Shown here in pieces: positions 43,826-50,346 of a DNA stretch of 64,000 nt (position 1 is the first letter of the stretch; every line of letters starts with the position of its first letter). Source of the DNA: an uncultured Bacteroidales bacterium (lineage in GTDB: Bacteria > Bacteroidota > Bacteroidia > Bacteroidales > P3); the NCBI GenBank assembly GCA_900318835.1, contig ONLW01000005.1, positions 43,815 to 107,814 on the forward strand, in the 5' to 3' direction. Made by a program: the position numbers and the translations under genes. The notes below the pieces were generated by a model, which saw only the letters and a list, made by a program, of their open reading frames with translations, ran no database searches and was not told the origin of the DNA.

Positions 43826-44110
43826 ATGAATAGCACTAATGTTGGCAACCTTTCGGCACAATCAACCGTATTTGGCTCAAATTGCATAAATAACGGCGGT
43901 TTTCAAAATATTGTCAATGGCAATAACAACGGCTCAATCTGCATTAACAACGGGGTTTCGGATGGTGTTGTTTCCCTATTGTTGCAAATAATTCAGCAAC
44001 TGACCGAGCAAAACAGCCACCTTATTGAACGTGTCAACCAATATCAAATTGAATTGCTTAAATACAAATTAGGGGTGGCGCAACTGCCACCCCCTGCAAA
44101 GGCTCGATAA
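43826..44110 (+). CDS. Asn/Gly-rich protein with coiled-coil tail, possible regulator
   Basis: The 94-residue product has a low-complexity N-terminal half (GFQNIVNGNNNGSICINNG) and a helical C-terminal half (LLLQIIQQLTEQNSHLIERV). This tail layout is like the C-terminal end of phage-type repressors in Bacteroidota, but the usual N-terminal HTH domain is absent. It is the only protein gene of the element on the plus strand and has a strong promoter behind two operators. A multimerising partner or antagonist of a repressor is one reading; I do not recognise a family. Its 3' end faces the DUF5681-like gene with 27 nt between them. Confidence 0.7.
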   Translation: MNSTNVGNLSAQSTVFGSNCINNGGFQNIVNGNNNGSICINNGVSDGVVSLLLQIIQQLTEQNSHLIERVNQYQIELLKYKLGVAQLPPPAKAR

Positions 44111-44137
44111 TCGCTGTATTATTGCCCTTATTCGCTG

Positions 44138-44593
44138 TTAATACCGCTTCTCCAAATCGTCTAACAATTCCCGTGCTTCGTCTTTTGTAAGCACTCGTGC
44201 CGGAGGAATAAGAGCCGACCCATCTTTGCCAGTCAGTTCTACTGGCTGCACTGCCTTTCCATATAAACGTTCTCTCAATCGCTCTATTGTGCCGCATTTG
44301 CCCTGCTTGGTTTCGGTCAATATGGCCATTGCCAAGCCGCGCACGTATAACGGGGCTTCAATCGCTTTGGCGAGGTTGCTCACTTCATCCAAGCGCATTG
44401 ACAACAATGCCGTGTCCAAGTCGCGCACTTCCTCGGCTGTCAGCCCCTCAAATTTCTTTGCTTCTGTCGGGGTCATAACAAGGGCGTAAACGTCCCGTGT
44501 GCGCTTCTTTGGCCGTCCGGCTGGGTTTCCACTGCGGCCTTTATGCCACTTGTTACCCTCAATGCCTTTTGTGTTTGGGTTGCTGTTTGCCAT
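44138..44593 (-). CDS. DUF5681-like protein, possibly packaging-related
   Basis: The 151-residue product (start MANSNPNTKGIEGN) has the basic motif WHKGRSGNPAGRPKKRT in its N-terminal part, the hallmark of DUF5681 proteins commonly encoded beside phage terminase large-subunit genes. The rest is helical (LTAEEVRDLDTALLSMRLDE) and ends LTKDEARELLDDLEKRY. A small-terminase-like or DNA-binding role is an inference from family context. It is the last gene of the minus-strand run, a position in which phage satellites often carry a terminase small subunit. The start at 44593 avoids overlap with the gene upstream. Confidence 0.65.
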   Translation of the reverse strand: MANSNPNTKGIEGNKWHKGRSGNPAGRPKKRTRDVYALVMTPTEAKKFEGLTAEEVRDLDTALLSMRLDEVSNLAKAIEAPLYVRGLAMAILTETKQGKCGTIERLRERLYGKAVQPVELTGKDGSALIPPARVLTKDEARELLDDLEKRY

Positions 44594-44610
44594 TGCTCGT
44601 TTATTCTTGT

Positions 44611-44919
44611 TTACTCGCAAAAAATCTGCTTTCCTCCGAGGTCGGCGGCTTTTGCCACATACTGCAATACTGGTTCGGAGCATCCCTCCAAATCAATGCC
44701 ATTCATTTCGGGCATTCGGTCGCTTATTGACTTGGCAAGGCGTTCTCTCACCTTTGCCCTTTCGTCCTCTTGCTGCTGGCCGTCCTGGTTTGTGCTGGCT
44801 GCATTACGTTGCTGCATCATCCCAGTTAGGACTTCACTAAATTTCTCGGTCACTTTCCCAATTGCTTGGGAAACAATGTCGGCAACTTGCCGCATCTGGG
44901 TTTCATCTAATTCTGCCAT
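44611..44919 (-). CDS. Unknown 102-residue element protein
   Basis: The product is soluble, with a helical N-terminal half (MAELDETQMRQVADIVSQAI), a QDGQQQEDERAK linker and a C-terminal ISDRMPEMNGIDLEGCSEPV segment. No family is recognised. It lies between the DUF5681-like gene (17 nt) and the 86-residue gene (12 nt), so it is cotranscribed with them. Confidence 0.65.
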   Translation of the reverse strand: MAELDETQMRQVADIVSQAIGKVTEKFSEVLTGMMQQRNAASTNQDGQQQEDERAKVRERLAKSISDRMPEMNGIDLEGCSEPVLQYVAKAADLGGKQIFCE

Positions 44920-44931
44920 ATTGCTAAGTAT

Positions 44932-45192
44932 TTATTTGTCGTATTCCTTGGGTTCTTTGTCGCACAATTTTGCGTGTGGGGTTTCGTGTTTGCTGTTTGC
45001 GCTGGCTTCGTGTCCCCTGCTGTTTATGATGGTGCAAATGTCTTTATGCTCATATTGCAAGACGTTAATTTCTTCTCTTAACTTGCCGAGTTGCTGCATC
45101 AGCTTCTTTGTACGGGCTGCATAATATTCGTTTGCTTCGTCAATGCTGTTAAAGCGTGCCGCCCTTTCTTCGATGGTCATAGTCTCTGCCAT
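44932..45192 (-). CDS. Unknown 86-residue coiled-coil protein
   Basis: The product starts MAETMTIEERAARFNSIDEA and has a central coiled coil (RTKKLMQQLGKLREEINVLQ) and a charged, His-containing tail. The start at 45192 is preferred over an ATG at 45249 because a TACCTTTG promoter box (45219-45226) lies between them. No family is recognised. Confidence 0.65.
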   Translation of the reverse strand: MAETMTIEERAARFNSIDEANEYYAARTKKLMQQLGKLREEINVLQYEHKDICTIINSRGHEASANSKHETPHAKLCDKEPKEYDK

Positions 45193-45218
45193 TGTGTTTT
45201 GTTTGTTGGTTTTCGTTG

Positions 45219-45226
45219 CAAAGGTA
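45219..45226 (-). promoter_or_regulatory. -7 box for the late-type small genes
   Basis: The minus strand reads TACCTTTG, a consensus -7 box 26 nt upstream of the 86-residue gene. The -33 region is not a clear match. It could drive the 86-, 102- and 151-residue genes independently of the replication gene. Confidence 0.5.
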
Positions 45227-45316
45227 CAAACAAAACGCTGATAGACCATTGTTCTATCGGTGAAGTTATTGAAAAGTTATTGAATGTATTTGAAAACGTG
45301 GCGTTTCGTGCCGTTA

Positions 45317-45637
45317 CTAATCAACAATAACGTGTATTCCCGTTTCTCTAAAAATGCGCATTTCTTCTTTGTGTTTGTCCCGCTCTGTTAGTTTTTCAGC
45401 GTTCAACACATATTTTAGTGCAATGGATTCCAGGTGCAAATCGTTTGTATATGCTGCGTATTGCAACATATGTTCAGCCCTTATCTTTCTCTTTAACCAC
45501 CGCAATTGTGTTTTTTCCTCATAATCTTTGCGGTCGGTGTAATCTCCACCCGTGACGGCATTAATCAAATTAACATCGTCTGTTAGGTCAAATATTGTCA
45601 TTTTGACCAAATCCCTATATCGTAGGCGTTTTGCCAT
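45317..45637 (-). CDS. Unknown 106-residue element protein
   Basis: The product is basic and helical (MAKRLRYRDLVKMTIFDLTD, TQLRWLKRKIRAEHMLQYAA) and may bind nucleic acid. It follows the replication gene by 52 nt on the same strand. No family is recognised. Confidence 0.6.
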   Translation of the reverse strand: MAKRLRYRDLVKMTIFDLTDDVNLINAVTGGDYTDRKDYEEKTQLRWLKRKIRAEHMLQYAAYTNDLHLESIALKYVLNAEKLTERDKHKEEMRIFRETGIHVIVD

Positions 45638-45689
45638 ATTGCAACAATTTAACGGCGGCTGGCCTTTATTATTGCCCTAGTTCCGACTT

Positions 45690-46598
45690 TTATTCTCTGG
45701 TGGCCGCTGCTGCAGTTGCTTCGATAGCGTGTGTTATTTCATCAATGGGGCTACTGTCTGCGGTGTCCTTTGTCAGTTGCTCCGTGAGCCACTTACGCGC
45801 CTTGTAACGCTCCTTTTTATCAAGGTTGGCGGCGGCTGTCAATGCGTTCTCTCCGCGCTCGTTCCCGGCTTCCCTTATAAGGTTGGCTATATATACCTCT
45901 TTCCACTTCCCAAAAGTTGTTATTTCTTCCATATCGGCGTTATTGTGGTTTATCTTGGCTATATTAAAATACTCGTCTCTCCACATCTGCACCATTTTCG
46001 AGTATGTCTGCGGCTGCAATAATGCTGCTGGCGTTGCTTCGGCAATATGCAGTTGGCGGCGTATCTGCCCTATTAACCGCAATTCATACCGCAACAATGC
46101 CGCTGGCTGCACCCTTGGGGATTCTGCTGCTTTATCGTAGAATTGCAATTGTCGGTGCTGTATCTTGTATAGTAGCGTTGTATCGGCCTGCATTATTCGT
46201 TTGTATCGCGATTTGTTGCCCAAATACTGAAAATATGTTGCTGGTGGCTGCTGTGTCGGTATGTTGACCGCAATATCAACCCTTGCGACCTTTGCCGTTG
46301 CTGCAATGTCAAGATGTAGCGCATCGCTCATCATCTGCACCGCTTCGGCTGCTTCGGTTCTGCTCAATTCTCCGTTGGCGTTTGTGCCGTTCCTATACTT
46401 TGCCAAACTGCCATTGAGGTAAATAATTCCCCTTTCGTTGATAGCCACTTTGTAATTGTTCAATGTTCCGCGCACAATATAACCCGTTTTCTTGTTTTCT
46501 GCGTACTCGGTCACCTCAATATAATTTGCCACGCTGTACGGGTCAAAATCTTGCCCGACATCGTATTTCTCCACTATCATATTGAGGGTGTCAATCAT
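45690..46598 (-). CDS. Replication protein, phage gene II/X-like
   Basis: The 302-residue protein has the order of motifs seen in Bacteroidota replication proteins annotated as phage/plasmid replication protein II/X family: MIDTLNMIVEKYD at the start, a GIIYLNGSLAKYRNG stretch, VARVDIAVNIP, YFQYLGNKSRYKR, HRQLQFYDKAAE and LLRYELRLIGQIRRQL. Such proteins nick DNA to start rolling-circle replication. The tyrosine used is not identifiable by eye. A dyad just upstream of the gene (46641-46660) could be its target. The assignment to the exact family needs a profile search. Confidence 0.65.
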   Translation of the reverse strand: MIDTLNMIVEKYDVGQDFDPYSVANYIEVTEYAENKKTGYIVRGTLNNYKVAINERGIIYLNGSLAKYRNGTNANGELSRTEAAEAVQMMSDALHLDIAATAKVARVDIAVNIPTQQPPATYFQYLGNKSRYKRIMQADTTLLYKIQHRQLQFYDKAAESPRVQPAALLRYELRLIGQIRRQLHIAEATPAALLQPQTYSKMVQMWRDEYFNIAKINHNNADMEEITTFGKWKEVYIANLIREAGNERGENALTAAANLDKKERYKARKWLTEQLTKDTADSSPIDEITHAIEATAAAATRE

Positions 46599-46640
46599 CG
46601 TTTGTTGTGGTCTCCAATTTTGGGGTACTCGTTCACCTTG

Positions 46641-46660
46641 TTATCGCGCGCACGCGATAA
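46641..46660. repeat. Dyad upstream of the replication gene
   Basis: TTATCGCG, CGCA, CGCGATAA has perfect 8-nt arms and lies 42 nt upstream of the replication gene. A double-strand origin hairpin or an operator are the two obvious readings. Confidence 0.5.
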
Positions 46661-46730
46661 ATGTTGTACGGGCGTGAACTACGTGCTTGGCTGGGGTGGT
46701 ATGGTTGCCACCCCTCGCCCTGCATCCGTC

Positions 46731-46922
46731 TTAATGTGCCTTTCTTCGCCGTCTTGGTATATCCGCATCGGTAGCAATACACATTGTTCCGTTTGTCTTG
46801 TTGGTCGTTTCTTGGGTATACAAAAACATTTCGGGGTTGTATACTCTGTTATAGCGGCAATTTGCACACTTCACCGACTGCCTATCATAGCCCGTAACGG
46901 GGCATTGTCCTTTGGGTATCAT
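46731..46922 (-). CDS. Small Cys-containing protein
   Basis: The 63-residue product starts MIPKGQCPVTGYDRQSVKCA and continues NCRYNRVYNPEMFLY; the three cysteines could bind a metal. It ends in a basic tail (DADIPRRRRKAH). I choose the ATG at 46922, 7 nt after the winged-helix gene; a longer frame would overlap that gene by more than 130 nt. The function is unknown. Confidence 0.55.
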   Translation of the reverse strand: MIPKGQCPVTGYDRQSVKCANCRYNRVYNPEMFLYTQETTNKTNGTMCIATDADIPRRRRKAH

Positions 46923-46929
46923 AACGGCT

Positions 46930-47181
46930 TTATAGGTTGTGTTTATTAATCCAATAAATCTTGTAGCGGATTCCGTGGCTGTTCTTTTGCCATTCGTCCA
47001 CAATGTCAATTCCTTTGTCTCGAAGAGTGCGTATTGTTGCCCTGGGGTCTGATATTCGTGCATCCCTCATTAATTGCCGCGTGCTTCGGGGTTGTCCGTC
47101 TGCCATAACTGCCATAATGGCTTGTTGTGCGTATGCTTCCGGCACAATCTTTTCTCCAAAGAATGTTTGTTGTTCTCTCAT
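46930..47181 (-). CDS. Winged-helix-type DNA-binding protein
   Basis: The 83-residue product has a helix-turn-helix pattern (AIMAVMADGQPRSTRQLMRD, then ISDPRATIRTLRDKGIDIVD) ending in a wing-like HGIRYKIYWI strand pair. Its ATG overlaps the stop of the preceding HTH gene by 4 nt. A regulator of the element or a replication accessory factor is likely. Confidence 0.65.
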   Translation of the reverse strand: MREQQTFFGEKIVPEAYAQQAIMAVMADGQPRSTRQLMRDARISDPRATIRTLRDKGIDIVDEWQKNSHGIRYKIYWINKHNL

Positions 47182-47480
47182 TTTACACCCCCTTTCCGCT
47201 TTAACGGGTTATTGACAACGTAGGCTGCGGCCTGGGCTTCGTCCTCGGCTTTTGTGGCCACTCGGTGGGCTGTAAGCCATTGGGCAATTTCCGTTTTCTT
47301 AAAGTAGGTGTACCGACCGCCCTCGCTTTTATAGTGTGGTATTGCCCTGTGGCTTACAAGTTGGTAAAGATATCCCTTTGATAGCCCCGTGTATGCTGCC
47401 ACATCGTCAGTTGTAAGCACATCTTTTGCCGCGAGTAGTGTTAATTGTTCAATACGTTCTAATCGTTCATCAATGCTCAT
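47178..47480 (-). CDS. Excisionase-type helix-turn-helix protein
   Basis: The 100-residue product carries a MerR/HTH_17-type domain (LTTDDVAAYTGLSKGYLYQL, then VSHRAIPHYKSEGGRYTYFK) after a short helical start. Proteins of this type next to a tyrosine integrase usually act as excisionases or regulators. It is the first gene of the run that leads to the replication gene, behind a promoter box at 47584. Confidence 0.8.
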   Translation of the reverse strand: MSIDERLERIEQLTLLAAKDVLTTDDVAAYTGLSKGYLYQLVSHRAIPHYKSEGGRYTYFKKTEIAQWLTAHRVATKAEDEAQAAAYVVNNPLKRKGGVK

Positions 47481-47583
47481 TTTAATTGCACTTTGTATCT
47501 GTGAGGGTGTCTATGGTGTCGCGCTCCCTCATCGCATCGAACAACCGAGGTGTGACACGTTAATCCTCAATTGTTCAACGCTG

Positions 47584-47591
47584 CAAAAGTA
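47584..47591 (-). promoter_or_regulatory. -7 box of the HTH-winged-helix-rep run
   Basis: The minus strand reads TACTTTTG, about 100 nt upstream of the HTH gene. The leader of about 95 nt leaves room for control; no clear -33 box at the usual distance. Confidence 0.55.
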
Positions 47592-47605
47592 CAATGAAAT
47601 ATAAA

Positions 47606-47640
47606 CAAAAACCCCTACACTTGGGGGTTAAATGTAGGGG
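47606..47640 (-). terminator. Terminator between the 324-residue gene and the HTH gene
   Basis: On the minus strand CCCCTACA, a 13-nt loop, TGTAGGGG and TTTTTG form an intrinsic terminator 23 nt after the stop of the 324-residue gene. It separates the integrase transcript from the regulator-replication transcript. Confidence 0.75.
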
Positions 47641-47662
47641 TACAATAGGGGGTGTAATTGCT

Positions 47663-48637
47663 TTATTCCAACTCGTTAAGTGCCGTTAATATTGCATTGC
47701 TTCCGGCTGCTGCATATGCGGAGCGGCTTGCGTTTCGCAATGTATTTCGTGGCGTTCCTATCAAATTTGCCCACATCTGCCAATCAACCCTATCTGCCAA
47801 TTTCAATCTCTTTGTCAGTTCCTGGGCTACATATGCCCAATCGCTTTTTGCTGACACGTCCCAGGGTGTTGTGCTGCGGTTCAATACTTCTTTGCCTTTG
47901 TACCCTCTAACGCTTTCAAGTTTTTTTAACATCTTTTCTGCTTTATCGATGCGTATGCATTCAGGTACTTTAAACGGCTGCACATCGTACCCCGATTGTC
48001 TGTCTGTCGGCTGCTGGCCGTTTGGGTCTGCGCTGGCTGTGCCACCTAGTGTTAGCGCATCAATATAACGCTGGGTGAGTTCGGGTGTGCCGATATATGG
48101 TGCAATATCTTCAATATTTCGCCCTTGTTTCAATGTAATGCCGCATTCTTTTTGCAGTTCCATTAAATCAATACCATATTCCAATAAAAGCGCATCCAAT
48201 CGATTTATAAACTCTTCCAATAGGTCAAATAGTATGTTAAACGCTACAATTTCCGCTGTGAATTGGTGTGAAACACAAATTATGCTGCATTTTACTGACC
48301 CTATCAGCTCGGATTGCTCCGAAATGTATTTTAGCGGCTTAATAACATCGTGCCGCAAATAGCGGTATAGTTTGGCCGCGTTCTCTTCCAGGGTGTCAAC
48401 ATTTCCCCGTACCTCTTCAATAACTTCCTCTGCGGAAAAATCAATATTGGTTGCCGCTGCAAATAGTTTTGATGGCAATTCCTCCAAGTTCCTTGCACCT
48501 GTATCAGTCAGCCGCCATCCGTTTTTTGTTCTGTACTCTCTAATATCATATTTCCACCTCAAATAAAACAAACATCTATCTGCCACGTTTCCGAACTTGT
48601 ATATCTCAAAAAACTTGCTTTCAATTGTAGTTGTCAT
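47663..48637 (-). CDS. Unknown 324-residue element protein
   Basis: The product starts MTTTIESKFFEIYKFGNVAD, has a central helical part (FNILFDLLEEFINRLDALLL), a polar linker (DPNGQQPTDRQSG) and a basic C-terminal part (SDWAYVAQELTKRLKLADRV). No signal peptide, membrane segment or known motif is visible. The start at 48637 follows an AAAGGGG ribosome-binding-like site; an in-frame TTG 18 nt upstream is less likely. It is cotranscribed with the integrase. In satellites this position may hold accessory or anti-phage genes, but nothing in the sequence proves such a role. Confidence 0.65.
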   Translation of the reverse strand: MTTTIESKFFEIYKFGNVADRCLFYLRWKYDIREYRTKNGWRLTDTGARNLEELPSKLFAAATNIDFSAEEVIEEVRGNVDTLEENAAKLYRYLRHDVIKPLKYISEQSELIGSVKCSIICVSHQFTAEIVAFNILFDLLEEFINRLDALLLEYGIDLMELQKECGITLKQGRNIEDIAPYIGTPELTQRYIDALTLGGTASADPNGQQPTDRQSGYDVQPFKVPECIRIDKAEKMLKKLESVRGYKGKEVLNRSTTPWDVSAKSDWAYVAQELTKRLKLADRVDWQMWANLIGTPRNTLRNASRSAYAAAGSNAILTALNELE

Positions 48638-48651
48638 AGTGCTGTCCCCTT

Positions 48652-49830
48652 TCAAAATATGTTATTCAAGAGGTCGACTGCATCCTCTTTCTTTTTGTCA
48701 ATAATTTTGGCGTATATCTGTGTTGTCCCCACTTCGGTATGACCGAGCAATTTGCTTGTTGTATACAAGTCCGCGCCCTTTGTCAACATCAGCGTTGCAA
48801 AAGTATGTCGCGCCGTGTGTAGGGTCAGCGTTTTGTTTATCTCTGCCGCTGCCGCCCAACGTTTCAATGCTCTGTTTAACGCTGGCTCTGTCGGGAGGTC
48901 TGCAAATACCAAGTCGCTGGGGGCTTGCTCTCCCCGTGCTGGTAAATATGCCCGTGCCGTGTCGGAAAGTGGTAAATATAGGGGTGTTTTTGTCTTTTGT
49001 TGGCGAATACGTAGCCGCCACCGTTCGCCGTCTTTTTCAATGTCGCTCCACCTCAACCCCTTTGTATCGGATATGCGTAAACCGCAACAACACATAAACA
49101 AATACACATTGCGCACGGCTGATTCTGTCGGTGTTGCTTCCAACTTCTTTAATTCTTCCTCTGTCAAATACTCGCGTGTACTTTCCGGCACCTTTATTTT
49201 GTCAGTTTTTGCAATAAGGTTGCACGGGTTTCGTGGTATCAGTTCATCGCGGACGGCTTCGTTAAGTGCAAAGTGTAAGCATGTGTATTTCTTTTGTGCC
49301 GATTTGGGTGACAAGTGTTTCCCCTCGTTTTTCACACCCCCTTTTTGGTTGGGGTCTTTCTTGATGGTGTAGGTGTTTTGTAGGTACTCAATAAACCCCT
49401 TTGCAAAATCTTTGTCAACATCTGTTAATTTCACTTGCGCCCCTGCATACTCAACGAGGACGGTTGCGGTCTGTCTCAACATACGTCCCCAAGTGTGCCG
49501 GTTCTGCACCTCGGTTGACCGTTTTTCGGCCTGGTCAGCACAATGCAAAATCCAATCGTATAGCAGTATTTTCGTGTTGCCGCTGGTTATACCGATTTGC
49601 CCGTTTCGTATCTCTGCGGTTCTTTCAAAAGCAATCGCTTGGGCTTTGCATTTTGCTTCTTTGTAGGCTTGCTTATCGTCTTTTTTAACAATGGGAATAC
49701 TTTTCAACGCTTCCCGTGTCTGCTGGCCGTCTATTGTATAGTGCAAATAGAAACGTATTGCGCCGCTTTTCAGTTCACGCTCATACAATTGCACAATGGC
49801 TGTGTTCCTGGTGTTGGTTTTCTTTGCCAT
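48652..49830 (-). CDS. Tyrosine integrase of the element
   Basis: The 392-residue recombinase has an N-terminal arm-binding-type domain, a core-binding domain (SPKSAQKKYTCLHFALNEAV) and a C-terminal catalytic domain with Arg in CCCGLRISDTKGLRW, HTARH, LGHTEVGTTQ and the nucleophile Tyr in IYAKI. This is the layout of Bacteroidota integrases of the phage-integrase SAM-like type. The start at 49830 (MAKKTNTRNTAIVQLYEREL) lies just after a TATCTTTG box at 49852-49859. It sits 193 nt from attR, as expected for a tRNA-targeting integrase. Confidence 0.93.
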   Translation of the reverse strand: MAKKTNTRNTAIVQLYERELKSGAIRFYLHYTIDGQQTREALKSIPIVKKDDKQAYKEAKCKAQAIAFERTAEIRNGQIGITSGNTKILLYDWILHCADQAEKRSTEVQNRHTWGRMLRQTATVLVEYAGAQVKLTDVDKDFAKGFIEYLQNTYTIKKDPNQKGGVKNEGKHLSPKSAQKKYTCLHFALNEAVRDELIPRNPCNLIAKTDKIKVPESTREYLTEEELKKLEATPTESAVRNVYLFMCCCGLRISDTKGLRWSDIEKDGERWRLRIRQQKTKTPLYLPLSDTARAYLPARGEQAPSDLVFADLPTEPALNRALKRWAAAAEINKTLTLHTARHTFATLMLTKGADLYTTSKLLGHTEVGTTQIYAKIIDKKKEDAVDLLNNIF

Positions 49831-49851
49831 AATTTCAATATTTATCGGGTG

Positions 49852-49859
49852 CAAAGATA
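49852..49859 (-). promoter_or_regulatory. -7 box of the integrase gene
   Basis: The minus strand reads TATCTTTG about 21 nt upstream of the integrase start codon. The 21-bp terminal repeat lies immediately upstream, so integrase binding could affect its own transcription. Confidence 0.55.
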
Positions 49860-49876
49860 CAACAATTTTTTGAGAC

Positions 49877-49897
49877 GTGTGATAAAAATGTGATAAA
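49877..49897. repeat. Right copy of the 21-bp terminal repeat
   Basis: It is identical to 43093-43113 and followed by further TGTGATA-type words (to about 49915). It lies between the integrase promoter and attR. Confidence 0.75.
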
Positions 49898-49996
49898 ATA
49901 AACTAAAATGTGATATAATTGAACTAAAACAACATCAAACTGCATTCTTTTTGAAAATGCCGTATTTATACTATAAATCAATGTTATATGAACGAA

Positions 49997-50020
49997 AAAA
50001 AAGGCTTAAAAAAGCCTCTT
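49997..50020 (-). terminator. Terminator supplied by the element to tRNA-Ala(CGC)
   Basis: On the minus strand GAGGCTT, TTTT, AAGCCTT and a long T-run lie directly after the tRNA. It replaces the original terminator now separated at 42980-43016. Confidence 0.85.
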
Positions 50021-50022
50021 TC

Positions 50023-50036
50023 TGTGGAGTAGATGG
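50023..50036. other. attR core
   Basis: TGTGGAGTAGATGG covers the 3' end of tRNA-Ala(CGC) and matches attL at 43017-43030, so the tRNA stays intact on this side. Confidence 0.85.
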
Positions 50037-50097
50037 GACTCGAACCCACTACCTTTTGATTGCGAACCAAATGCTCTACCAGATGAGCTACTACCCC
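50025..50097 (-). tRNA. tRNA-Ala (anticodon CGC)
   Basis: The 73-nt cloverleaf is complete: acceptor GGGGTAG with CTACTCC, discriminator A, anticodon loop TTCGCAA (CGC, reading GCG). The G3-U70 pair is the alanine identity element. CCA is not encoded. It is the integration site of the element. Confidence 0.92.
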
Positions 50098-50111
50098 AAA
50101 GTTCCTTTATT

Positions 50112-50135
50112 AAAAAAGGGCCGTTCCTGCGACCC
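50112..50135 (-). terminator. Terminator between the two tRNA-Ala genes
   Basis: On the minus strand GGGTCG, a 6-nt loop, CGGCCC (one G-U) and six T follow tRNA-Ala(GGC). The CGC tRNA then needs read-through or an unseen promoter. Confidence 0.6.
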
Positions 50136-50144
50136 TCTTTGTTG

Positions 50145-50218
<74 letters not shown>

Positions 50219-50243
50219 GGCTGATTTCCTTTGAAATCGGGTG

Positions 50244-50274
50244 CAAAAGTACAATCTTTTTCCGATATGGCAAA
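50244..50274 (-). promoter_or_regulatory. Promoter of the tRNA-Ala genes
   Basis: The minus strand reads TTTG, 19 nt, TACTTTTG, a perfect consensus, ending 26 nt before the tRNA. Confidence 0.85.
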
Positions 50275-50346
50275 ATTTTTTTTCGGTTTAAGGATTAAAC
50301 TTCGGGATTCATAATGATTATCAGTGCTTTAAATTTTCATTTTTTT

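Larger units (their letters stand above)
43017..50036. mobile_element. 7.0-kb integrative element in tRNA-Ala(CGC), satellite-like
   Basis: The element is bounded by 14-bp direct repeats of the tRNA 3' end. It is visibly richer in A/T than the host sequence on either side, and the host's 7-nt and 11-nt repeat families are not seen inside it. On the minus strand from the tRNA outward it carries an integrase, a 324-residue protein, a HTH protein, a winged-helix protein, a Cys-containing peptide, a replication protein, and 106-, 86-, 102- and 151-residue proteins. One 94-residue gene on the plus strand sits near the other end with operators and a 64-nt RNA. No transposase, mobilization, capsid, portal, large-terminase or Zot gene is recognised. 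Region 43114-43825 has no protein gene. Confidence 0.85.

Noticed and set aside
43017-50036. Reading the element as an integrated filamentous phage (inovirus)
   Set aside because: The II/X-like replication protein would fit, but no Zot-type ATPase, no small coat proteins with signal and membrane segments and no secretin are seen.
43017-50036. Reading the element as a mobilizable or conjugative transposon
   Set aside because: No relaxase, coupling protein or Tra gene is recognisable, although a diverged relaxase cannot be fully excluded by eye.
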